DNA from: a bacterium | GTDB taxonomy: Bacteria > Cyanobacteriota > Sericytochromatia > S15B-MN24 > VGJW01 | Direction of reading: 5' to 3' | Assembly: GCA_021790035.1 (NCBI GenBank) | Contig: JAJYIO010000232.1 | Location: 1 to 5,239, forward strand | DNA length: 5,239 bases | In this document: positions 1 through 4,964 of the stretch, in pieces | Position numbering within the stretch: position 1 is the first letter of the stretch | Layout: the number at the start of each line of letters is the position of its first letter | Program-made: the position numbers and the translations under genes | The notes under the pieces: model-generated | The model's input: the letters and a program-made list of their open reading frames with translations, nothing else | Database searches by the model: none | What the model was told of the DNA's origin: nothing

Positions 1-574
1 GGCTCTCCTGTGAAGCCCTGGCCTTGGCAGCTGCCGCCTCCTCGCCGGCCTCGCCGCGGGAAAGCTGGGTCTGTGCGGCCAGAACCTCGAGCCGGGGTGC
101 ATCGCCCGCCTGGTAACGCTTGACCGCGATGGAGACAATTTGCTGGTCGAGCCGCAGATCTTCGCGGGCCAAACGGGATCGCTCCTGATCGGCAAAAGCT
201 TCAAAATAGACGCGAGTGACCTCTGAACGGAGTGCCAGCCAGGCAAGAGCCTGCCGCTGGTCGGCGGCATCCAATCCCAACCGCGCCACCTGCCACTGCT
301 TGCCGGGCGCACCCCAGATCGGCAAGGGCTGCCGGAGGTCGAGATCCTGTTCCGAGTTATCGCCCTCAGCGGACAGCGAGGGATTAGACCAGCGTCCCGC
401 CGCCAGCAGGTTGCCGCTTGCGATCCCGACCTCGGCTTGGGCGATGGCCAGCGTCGGACTTGCACTGAGGGCTCGAGAGATGGCGCCGTCGAGCGTGAGC
501 GGCTGCATGGCCAGGGCGGGACGGGCCAGGACGAGCGGCAGGAGCGGGGCGAAAAGGAGGGACGTGCGCTTCAT
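1..574 (-). CDS. TolC/CzcC-like outer membrane efflux protein, N-terminal part (cut by window edge)
   Basis: The frame runs open from the ATG at 574 to the window edge and gives 191 residues, roughly the first half of an outer membrane factor (family members are usually about 400-480 aa). Residues 1-22 form a Sec signal peptide: basic MKR, a Leu/Pro/Ala-rich core, and a likely cut after ALA. The mature start (PLTLDGAISRALSASPTL) is the usual OMF N-terminal helix, followed by a WSNPSLSAEGDN segment near 62-72 like the NPxL region of CzcC/CusC proteins. A QPLPIWGAPGKQ stretch (82-93) precedes long Ala/Arg/Glu-rich helices with the OMF-typical RYQAGDAPRLEVL (153-165). Family role: trimeric channel through the outer membrane serving an RND or similar pump. 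The start is chosen because the signal peptide begins there. No Shine-Dalgarno is seen, and the promoter predicts a leaderless message. Metal efflux is inferred from context; the exact substrate is not visible. Confidence 0.9.
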   Translation of the reverse strand, partial: MKRTSLLFAPLLPLVLARPALAMQPLTLDGAISRALSASPTLAIAQAEVGIASGNLLAAGRWSNPSLSAEGDNSEQDLDLRQPLPIWGAPGKQWQVARLGLDAADQRQALAWLALRSEVTRVYFEAFADQERSRLAREDLRLDQQIVSIAVKRYQAGDAPRLEVLAAQTQLSRGEAGEEAAAAKARASQES

Positions 575-610
575 GTCGGTTACGATAGTCGGTCGTAACC
601 AGAGGGTCAA
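575..610 (-). promoter_or_regulatory. Sigma-70-like promoter of the left OMF gene, predicted leaderless
   Basis: Read on the minus strand, TTGACC (610-605, 5/6 to consensus) is followed by exactly 17 bp and then TATCGT (587-582, 4/6). Seven bases separate the -10 from the ATG at 574, so the expected transcription start falls on or next to the A of the start codon. No ribosome binding site fits in that space, which agrees with leaderless translation. The promoter separates this gene from the small-protein chain ending at 658. It is predicted from sequence only. Confidence 0.6.
578..600. promoter_or_regulatory. 23-bp inverted repeat, probable operator inside the OMF promoter
   Basis: Perfect 8-bp arms GGTTACGA (578-585) and TCGTAACC (593-600) flank a 7-bp centre. 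The dyad lies between the -35 and -10 boxes and covers most of the -10, a typical repressor position. Size and symmetry suit a dimeric repressor of the TetR or MarR kind, but the binding protein is not identified. It differs from the CueR-like dyad of the ATPase promoter, so this gene is probably controlled separately. Confidence 0.65.
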
Positions 611-657
611 GGCCCGGGTCTCGGAAAGCCGTAGGAGATCGCGTCCGTCAAACAGGA

Positions 658-831
658 CTAGCGGCGGTCGTCTTCGTCAGGCGTGTGCCGGGGCCGCCGC
701 GGCTCGGTGGAGGAAAAGGTCTCATGCCCCGGCCAGAGCTTGACGATCGCGACGACCAGCAGCACGAGGACGGCAACGGCGATCAGGAAGGCGAGGAACA
801 TCCAGACGCCCATCGCCCAGCCACCCATCAT
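658..831 (-). CDS. 57-residue single-span membrane protein, function unknown
   Basis: The protein opens with MMGGWAMGVW, continues as one strongly hydrophobic helix (about residues 9-31, Leu/Val/Ala/Ile), and ends in a charged tail rich in Pro, Arg, Asp and Glu (PRRPRHTPDEDDRR). The start overlaps the previous gene's stop as ATGA (831-828), so translational coupling is likely; no good Shine-Dalgarno precedes it. A second ATG follows directly at 828 and could also serve. The Met/Gly/Trp-rich N-terminus plus one membrane span recalls small SHOCT-type membrane proteins common in metal-resistance loci, but no SHOCT domain is visible. The tail should face the cytoplasm only if the N-terminus is outside, which is not determined. 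Role unknown; co-location suggests an accessory part in copper handling. Confidence 0.7.
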   Translation of the reverse strand: MMGGWAMGVWMFLAFLIAVAVLVLLVVAIVKLWPGHETFSSTEPRRPRHTPDEDDRR

Positions 832-1025
832 CGACCCGCACTAGGAGCACCACTGGCCTGCGCTGCCGCCTTGCTGCACGGGAACCATCTCGTCATCCTC
901 CGCCCGCCCATCTGCGCCGAATCAAACAGGTTCCCCTGTCGGGTATCCGCGATGTTGCTGAGGCCTTGGCGCTCGAGAGCGTCCCGTGCCCTCTGACGGT
1001 TTGCTCGTCGGGTTCGGACGCTCAT
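828..1025 (-). CDS. 65-residue basic protein, unknown
   Basis: I do not recognise this protein. It begins with a very basic N-terminus (RTRRANRQRARDALERQ), has a middle section GLSNIADTRQGNLFDSAQMGG, and ends in an Ala/Ser-rich tail with one Cys near residue 50. No signal peptide, membrane span or metal-binding cluster is evident. Evidence for a real gene is positional: its ATG overlaps the YHS gene's stop as ATGA (1025-1022), and its own stop overlaps the next gene's start the same way (831-828). A warning sign is the last third, where codons such as AGT GGT GCT CCT AGT are unlike the GC-rich third positions of neighbours. Another frame there reads a short Cys-containing peptide behind a good GGAGG, so a frameshift or a different gene boundary is possible. 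Confidence 0.5.
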   Translation of the reverse strand: MSVRTRRANRQRARDALERQGLSNIADTRQGNLFDSAQMGGRRMTRWFPCSKAAAQASGAPSAGR

Positions 1026-1273
1026 GAACCTTGCCCCTCCGCCCCGTCGATCTCGGCTGCTTCAGCGAAGTCCTCGGGTTGTCCGACCCTGCCGATCACG
1101 TAGCGATCCGGATCCGCCTGGAACTTCTGGCGACAAGCGTCCGAGCAGAAGTGGAAGACCCTGCCGTCCACCCCGATCGCCAGGATGTGATGCGGATGGC
1201 CGGGCAGGAATTCCATCCCGCAGACGGGATCGAACTCTCGCAGCGTTTCGTTCTCCAGCGTTTCCCCGCCCAT
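1022..1273 (-). CDS. Small stand-alone YHS-domain metal-binding protein
   Basis: This 83-residue protein is almost entirely one YHS domain: FDPVCGM at 14-20 with Cys18, then FHFCSDACRQKFQADPDRY (40-58) with Cys43 and Cys47. These three cysteines are the expected Cu(I)/Ag(I) ligands. The domain closely parallels residues 30-71 of the ATPase in this window (DPVCGM, LPG, a CxxxC pair, KF, DPxRY). The C-terminal 20 residues are acidic and Gly-rich. There is no signal peptide, so it should be cytoplasmic. A purine-rich GGAAGGTGG lies just upstream of the ATG. The gene follows merR by 91 bp with no clear promoter or terminator between, so co-transcription is likely, and it overlaps the next gene by ATGA. 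A metal buffer or donor for the ATPase is inferred, not shown. Confidence 0.88.
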   Translation of the reverse strand: MGGETLENETLREFDPVCGMEFLPGHPHHILAIGVDGRVFHFCSDACRQKFQADPDRYVIGRVGQPEDFAEAAEIDGAEGQGS

Positions 1274-1364
1274 GCGACCACCTTCCCCGAGGCCTTTGGC
1301 GAGTCTCGATCCATTTTTGCCTCGTTACAAGGGCCGATCGGCGATCCCTCGGGAGGAACCCTCG

Positions 1365-1793
1365 TCACATGACGGGCGGCGCCCAATTGCCCTGCACCAC
1401 GCCCTCGATGTGCTTGCAGGGCACTTCCGGGTCCGCATCCATTGCATCGACCCGCTGCTTGTAGGCCCTGAGCTCGTCGCGGAAGGCCGTCAGCTCGGCG
1501 ATCCGGCGATCGAGGCTCGCCAGCTTGTCTTCAAGAAGCTGGCTCACGTGTGCGCAAGGTGTCAGTCCTCCTGACCAGATGTTCACGACTTGCTTGATGT
1601 CCGCCAGGTTCAGGCCAAGCGCCTTGGCGCCTTGAACGAATCGCAGGCGATCGAGATGGGCGTGAGAGTATACCCGGTAACCCGACGCCGTGCGCCCGGG
1701 CTCGGACAGAAGGCCAAGGTCCTCGTAATACCGGATGGTCTTGGGATTCGTGCCCGCCAGCTTGGCCAGCTCTCCGATGTAGAGCTCTTTCAT
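1365..1793 (-). CDS. MerR-family heavy-metal-responsive transcriptional regulator
   Basis: The 142-residue product has the MerR layout: winged helix-turn-helix MKELYIGELAKLAG...TIRYYEDLGLL (1-29), the wing GRTASGYRVY (33-42), an RLRFVQGAKALG helix (49-60), and a long dimerisation helix (about 81-118). Candidate metal ligands are Cys80 and His82 (TPCAHV) and Cys126 and His128 (VPCKHI). The middle cysteine of mercury MerR is absent, and the C-terminal loop lacks the close Cys pair of CueR. The start is supported by AGGAGG at 1808-1803, nine bases before the ATG. The gene is divergent from the ATPase across 84 bp holding a CueR-like operator, so it almost certainly activates the ATPase and may regulate itself. 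A copper or silver inducer is inferred from the target gene; cadmium, zinc, lead or mercury cannot be excluded from sequence. Confidence 0.92.
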   Translation of the reverse strand: MKELYIGELAKLAGTNPKTIRYYEDLGLLSEPGRTASGYRVYSHAHLDRLRFVQGAKALGLNLADIKQVVNIWSGGLTPCAHVSQLLEDKLASLDRRIAELTAFRDELRAYKQRVDAMDADPEVPCKHIEGVVQGNWAPPVM

Positions 1794-1839
1794 CGGCGCG
1801 TGCCTCCTCGATCGGTTTCCACGACTTCCAGGTTACCCC

Positions 1840-1877
1840 TTGACCTTCCAGCTGACAGGATGGTTTAAGCTCCGGCC
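1840..1877 (+). promoter_or_regulatory. CueR-like operator and promoter of the ATPase gene
   Basis: The -35 TTGACC (1840-1845) is followed by TAAGCT (1866-1871) after 20 bp, or TTAAGC (1865-1870) after 19 bp. Such stretched spacers are the hallmark of MerR-activated promoters. An imperfect dyad, ACCTTCC (1843-1849) and GGATGGT (1858-1864), with one mismatch between arms and an 8-bp centre, fills the spacer and resembles the CueR site of E. coli copA. The predicted transcription start is at or next to the ATG at 1878, giving a leaderless message. A divergent merR promoter probably overlaps here, but its boxes are too weak to place. Confidence 0.85.
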
Positions 1878-4394
1878 ATGAAATTCGATCCGCCGATGTC
1901 GGACGAGCCGGACCCACATTCCACGAGTGAGCTCGGGCCCTCGGACGCAGGGGAGGTGTCTGGGGATCCCGTGTGCGGCATGACGGTCTTGCCAGGCCAA
2001 GCCGAGGCCGTCGTGGAGCACGAGGGCAAGATTTACTCCTTCTGCTGCGGGGGGTGCGCCGACAAGTTCCGGAGCGACCCCGCCCGCTATCTCGCCCGGG
2101 CGCCCGAGACTGCTGCCGGAGGACATGGCCATGGGCCCGATGCGGCTGGCGTTCAGGCTCCAGTTGCCCCCGGAGCGGTTTACACCTGCCCCATGCATCC
2201 CGAAGTCTGGTCCGCCAAGCCAGGCCCCTGTCCCAAGTGCGGCATGGCCCTCGAGCCCGCCGGACCTCCGGCCGCAAAGGTCGAGTACGTCTGCCCCATG
2301 CACCCCGAGATCGTGCGGTCGGAGCCCGGAAGCTGCCCAATCTGCGGGATGGCGCTCGAGCCCCGGACCGCTGCGCTCGGCGAGGAGGCCAATCCTGAAC
2401 TCGCGGATATGACCAGGCGCTTGGGGATCGCCCTGATCCTCACCCTGCCGGTTCTGGCAATGGCGATGGCGGATTACTTGCCCGGCCGCCCTCTGGAAAC
2501 GTGGGTTTCAGGACGAACCGTGCAATGGCTCGAGTTCGCGCTCGCAACACCCGTGGTGCTCTGGGCCGGGTGGTTCTTCTTCGAGCGCGGGTGGGCGTCG
2601 ATCGTCCACCGCAGCTTGAACATGTTCTCGCTCATCGCCCTGGGAGTCGGAGCAGCGTACCTCGACAGCGTCGTGGCGACCTTTGCGCCCGGGGTCTTTC
2701 CGCCGTCGTTTCGAGGGCCAGACGGGGCCGTGCCGGTTTACTTCGAGGCGGCGGCTGTCATCACGACCCTGGTGATCCTGGGCCAAGTCCTTGAGCTCAA
2801 GGCGCGCAGTCAGACGAGCGGCGCCATCCGCGCCCTGCTCGGCCTGGCCCCCAAGACGGCGCGCCGGATCGAAGCCGACGGGTCGGAGCGCGACGTGGCG
2901 ATCGATCAGGTCATGCCCGGCGATCGCCTGCGCGTCCGGCCAGGCGAGCGGGTGCCGGTGGACGGCGTCGTGGTCGACGGCCACAGCGCGGTCGACGAGT
3001 CGATGGTCACCGGCGAGCCGATTCCCGTCGAGAAAGCTCCCCAGTCGCGGGTGATCGGCGGAACCGTGAACCAGGCCGGAGGATTCGTCATGCGCGCCGA
3101 CCGGGTCGGTGCCGACACCATGCTGGCCCAGATCGTGCGGATGGTCAGCGAAGCACAGCGCAGCCGGGCGCCCATTCAGCGGCTGGCCGATCGGGTCTCC
3201 GCCTGGTTCGTCCCGGCGGTGGTCGCGGTGGCGGTGGCCACTTTCACCGGCTGGGCCACGATGGGCCCCGAGCCGCGTCTGGCTCATGCGCTCATCAACG
3301 CCGTGGCCGTTCTGATCATCGCCTGTCCGTGCGCGCTGGGCCTGGCCACGCCGATGTCGCTGATGGTCGGCATCGGACGCGGGGCGCTGATGGGAGTCCT
3401 GATCCGCAACGGCGAGGCGCTCGAGACCTTGCAGCGCATTGATACGCTGGTCGTCGACAAGACCGGAACCTTGACCGAGGGGCGGCCGCGCCTCGTCTCG
3501 GCGATCCCTGCCGAAGGCATTTCGCAAGAGCGTCTGCTGTGCCTGGCCGCGAGCCTCGAACGTGGCAGCGAGCACCCTCTGGCGGCGGCGATCGTGGCTG
3601 GGGCGGTCGATCGCAAGGTGGCCCTCGCCCAGACCGCCGATTTTCGCTCGATCACCGGCAAGGGCGTCAGAGGGAAGGTCGAGGGCGAGGAGGTCGCTCT
3701 GGGCAATGCGGCGCTGATGACCGATCTCGGAATCGAGATCGATTCGCTGGCCCGGCGTGCAGACGAGCTTCGTCACGACGGCCAGACCGTGATGTTCGTG
3801 GCCACCGGCGGTCGCATGGCGGGTCTGGTCAGCGTCGCCGACACGGTCAAGGCGACGACGGCCGAAGCCTTGCAGATGCTTCATGCCGAGGGCATCCGCG
3901 TGGTGATGCTCACCGGCGACAACCAGATCACGGCGCGGGCGATCGCCCGCAAACTGGGGATCGACGACGTGGAGGCCGAGGTTCTCCCCGAGCGCAAGGG
4001 TCAGATCGTCAAGAAACTCCAGGACGCAGGCCGGAAAGTCGCGATGGCGGGCGACGGGGTCAACGACGCCCCGGCCCTCGCCCAGGCGCACGTGGGCATC
4101 GCGATGGGAACGGGGACCGACGTGGCGATCGAGAGCGCGGGCGTGACCTTGATCAAGGGCGATTTGCGGGGGATCGTCCGCGCCACCGGGCTCTCCCGTG
4201 CCACGATGCGCAATATCCGGCAGAACCTTTTCCTCGCCTTCGTCTACAACACCGTCGGCATCCCGATCGCCGCAGGCGTGCTCTATCCGGTCTTCGGGCT
4301 GCTGCTGTCGCCCATCGTCGCCGCCGCTGCGATGAGTTTGAGCTCGGTGTCCGTCATCGGAAATGCCCTGCGGCTCCGGCGCATCAAGACGTAG
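1878..4394 (+). CDS. copA: Copper/silver-exporting P1B-type ATPase with YHS and two CPMHP metal-binding domains
   Basis: ATP-driven inner-membrane pump moving Cu(I) or Ag(I) from cytoplasm to periplasm. Order of parts: YHS domain (DPVCGM 30-35, CCGGC 56-60), a His/Gly linker (HGHG 83-86), two heavy-metal-binding repeats (YTCPMHPEV 102-110 with CPKCGM 118-123; YVCPMHPEI 137-145 with CPICGM 153-158), then the ATPase core. Core motifs are intact: TGE 378-380, the CPC metal site 483-485, DKTGT 527-531 with phosphorylated Asp527, HP 566-567, TGD 679-681 and GDGVND 725-730. YN (790-791) and MSLSS (819-823) in the last membrane helices point to the Cu(I)/Ag(I) P1B-1 class. The architecture matches SilP-like and YHS-type copper ATPases rather than the CXXC-domain CopA of E. 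coli; 838 residues is normal. No Shine-Dalgarno precedes the ATG. Met7 (1896) is an alternative start. The symbol copA is functional, not proof of orthology. Confidence 0.96.
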   Translation: MKFDPPMSDEPDPHSTSELGPSDAGEVSGDPVCGMTVLPGQAEAVVEHEGKIYSFCCGGCADKFRSDPARYLARAPETAAGGHGHGPDAAGVQAPVAPGAVYTCPMHPEVWSAKPGPCPKCGMALEPAGPPAAKVEYVCPMHPEIVRSEPGSCPICGMALEPRTAALGEEANPELADMTRRLGIALILTLPVLAMAMADYLPGRPLETWVSGRTVQWLEFALATPVVLWAGWFFFERGWASIVHRSLNMFSLIALGVGAAYLDSVVATFAPGVFPPSFRGPDGAVPVYFEAAAVITTLVILGQVLELKARSQTSGAIRALLGLAPKTARRIEADGSERDVAIDQVMPGDRLRVRPGERVPVDGVVVDGHSAVDESMVTGEPIPVEKAPQSRVIGGTVNQAGGFVMRADRVGADTMLAQIVRMVSEAQRSRAPIQRLADRVSAWFVPAVVAVAVATFTGWATMGPEPRLAHALINAVAVLIIACPCALGLATPMSLMVGIGRGALMGVLIRNGEALETLQRIDTLVVDKTGTLTEGRPRLVSAIPAEGISQERLLCLAASLERGSEHPLAAAIVAGAVDRKVALAQTADFRSITGKGVRGKVEGEEVALGNAALMTDLGIEIDSLARRADELRHDGQTVMFVATGGRMAGLVSVADTVKATTAEALQMLHAEGIRVVMLTGDNQITARAIARKLGIDDVEAEVLPERKGQIVKKLQDAGRKVAMAGDGVNDAPALAQAHVGIAMGTGTDVAIESAGVTLIKGDLRGIVRATGLSRATMRNIRQNLFLAFVYNTVGIPIAAGVLYPVFGLLLSPIVAAAAMSLSSVSVIGNALRLRRIKT

Positions 4395-4427
4395 GATCCC
4401 GTCGGGGCGTGTATCGTACCGCTTTCG

Positions 4428-4460
4428 CCAGGGTGCTCGACACCAAGGGTGCGACCCTGG
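4428..4460. repeat. GC-rich inverted repeat downstream of the ATPase gene
   Basis: CCAGGGT (4428-4434) pairs with ACCCTGG (4454-4460). Alternative smaller stems exist inside: GGTG/CACC (4432-4435 with 4441-4444) and AGGGT/ACCCT (4446-4450 with 4454-4458). GGGTGC also occurs twice in direct orientation (4431 and 4447). It lies 33 bases past the ATPase stop and could form a hairpin in the 3' end of that transcript. No T-run follows, so it is not a standard Rho-independent terminator. Confidence 0.45.
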
Positions 4461-4510
4461 GGTACTATTGCAAATAGTAGGACGGTGCCCTACTATTTGC
4501 AATAGTACCC
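4460..4510. repeat. Perfect 22-bp inverted repeat made of two 17-bp palindromes
   Basis: Arms 4460-4481 and 4489-4510 are perfectly complementary across a 7-bp loop. Each arm also contains its own palindrome: TACTATT, three bases, AATAGTA (4463-4479 and 4491-4507). The palindrome centres are 28 bp apart. The AT-rich sites stand out from GC-rich surroundings. The most economical reading is a pair of operators for one dimeric regulator, placed over the promoter of the lipoprotein gene. The half-sites TACTA/TAGTA recall BlaI/CopY-type operators, but that assignment is weak. As RNA, a copy read through from the ATPase gene would form a very stable hairpin. Confidence 0.9.
4468..4503 (+). promoter_or_regulatory. 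Candidate promoter of the lipoprotein-OMF operon
   Basis: TTGCAA (4468-4473, 4/6) and TACTAT (4491-4496, 4/6) are separated by 17 bp. The -35 lies within the left palindrome and the -10 within the right one, so a protein bound at both would block polymerase. A start near 4503 would leave about 36 bases of leader, with GAAAGG at 4526-4531 as ribosome binding site. Symmetry creates an equivalent promoter on the other strand. Confidence 0.5.
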
Positions 4511-4538
4511 ATATCCGTCCGCATCGAAAGGCGAAACG

Positions 4539-4964
4539 ATGAAACAGCGGCCCTCCGGCGTCACGCCCTCCGCATGGTTGTCCTCGGCGATCTTGCTGAC
4601 GGTGCTGGCTGGCTGTGCAGGCGGCGGCACCAAGCCCGTCCAGACAGCCCAGGCCGGTAGCTCGACCCTCACCTTGTTGGCTCAAGGAGGCCACCTGGTG
4701 AAGGGCGATAACACCGTGACCGTGGCCTTCGCCGACGCTGCCGGCAAGCCTCAGGTCGTGCAGTCTCCCCGCATCCGGGCCTTCATGCCCGCCATGGGCC
4801 AGATGCCCATGATGGATGAAAAGGCCGATCTCGCGCCCACCTCGAAGACGGGCGCCTATCAGGCCACTTTAGACCTGCCGACATCCGGAACCTGGCAGAC
4901 CACGATCGCCTTCTTTGGATCCGCGGGCCCCCAGCAGGCCACCTTCAACGTCCAGGTTCCTTGA
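4539..4964 (+). CDS. Methionine-rich YtkA/FixH-like lipoprotein
   Basis: The 141-residue product has a lipoprotein signal: a hydrophobic segment (about 12-24) and the lipobox LAGC with Cys26 as the lipidation site. No Asp follows the Cys, so outer-membrane sorting is possible. The mature domain is beta-rich, with a KGDNTVTVAFADAAGKP strand pair (55-71), a methionine cluster FMPAMGQMPMM (82-92; Met83, 86, 89, 91, 92), and a C-terminal SGTWQTTIAF strand (116-125). This resembles the YtkA-like/FixH domain often encoded beside Cus/Czc-type RND pumps; the methionines could bind Cu(I) or Ag(I) in the periplasm. The start is supported by GAAAGG ending seven bases before the ATG. The stop overlaps the next gene's start by one base (TGATG), implying coupled translation with the OMF. 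Metal binding is inferred; homology is assigned from pattern only. Confidence 0.82.
   Translation: MKQRPSGVTPSAWLSSAILLTVLAGCAGGGTKPVQTAQAGSSTLTLLAQGGHLVKGDNTVTVAFADAAGKPQVVQSPRIRAFMPAMGQMPMMDEKADLAPTSKTGAYQATLDLPTSGTWQTTIAFFGSAGPQQATFNVQVP

Noticed and set aside
216..743. Plus-strand frames over the left OMF gene
   Set aside because: The minus-strand frame encodes a clear signal peptide and OMF helices; the plus-strand products are Arg/Ser/Ala-rich without features.
1331..1348. GATC-rich palindrome (GCCGATCGGC) between merR and the YHS gene as terminator or operator
   Set aside because: It is a short 10-bp palindrome of a kind common in GC-rich DNA, with no T-run and no promoter boxes placed around it.
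1825..1851. Direct repeat CTTCCAG at 1825 and 1845 as an extra regulator site
   Set aside because: Only 7 bp match, and the second copy is explained by the CueR-like dyad; too short to claim separately.
1531..2340. A 269-codon minus-strand frame across the divergent promoter region
   Set aside because: It overlaps both the merR gene in another frame and the ATPase N-terminus antisense, and crosses the operator. It has no domain features.
3539..4477. A 312-codon plus-strand frame overlapping the ATPase gene
   Set aside because: It is an out-of-frame reading of the ATPase gene, almost entirely Arg/Gly/Asp, with no recognisable motif.
4460..4510. The inverted repeat as terminal repeats of a small mobile element
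   Set aside because: Only 7 bp separate the arms, there is no flanking target duplication, and each arm is itself palindromic and fits promoter boxes.
4460..4510. The inverted repeat as a Rho-independent terminator
   Set aside because: Neither side is followed by a T-run; the right flank reads ATATCCG and the left flank on the other strand is GC-rich.
2508..4694. A 728-codon open frame on the minus strand opposite the ATPase gene
   Set aside because: It is antisense to an intact ATPase with all catalytic motifs. Its product is a low-complexity Arg/His/Gly/Asp-rich sequence with no domain, as expected from GC-rich antisense frames.
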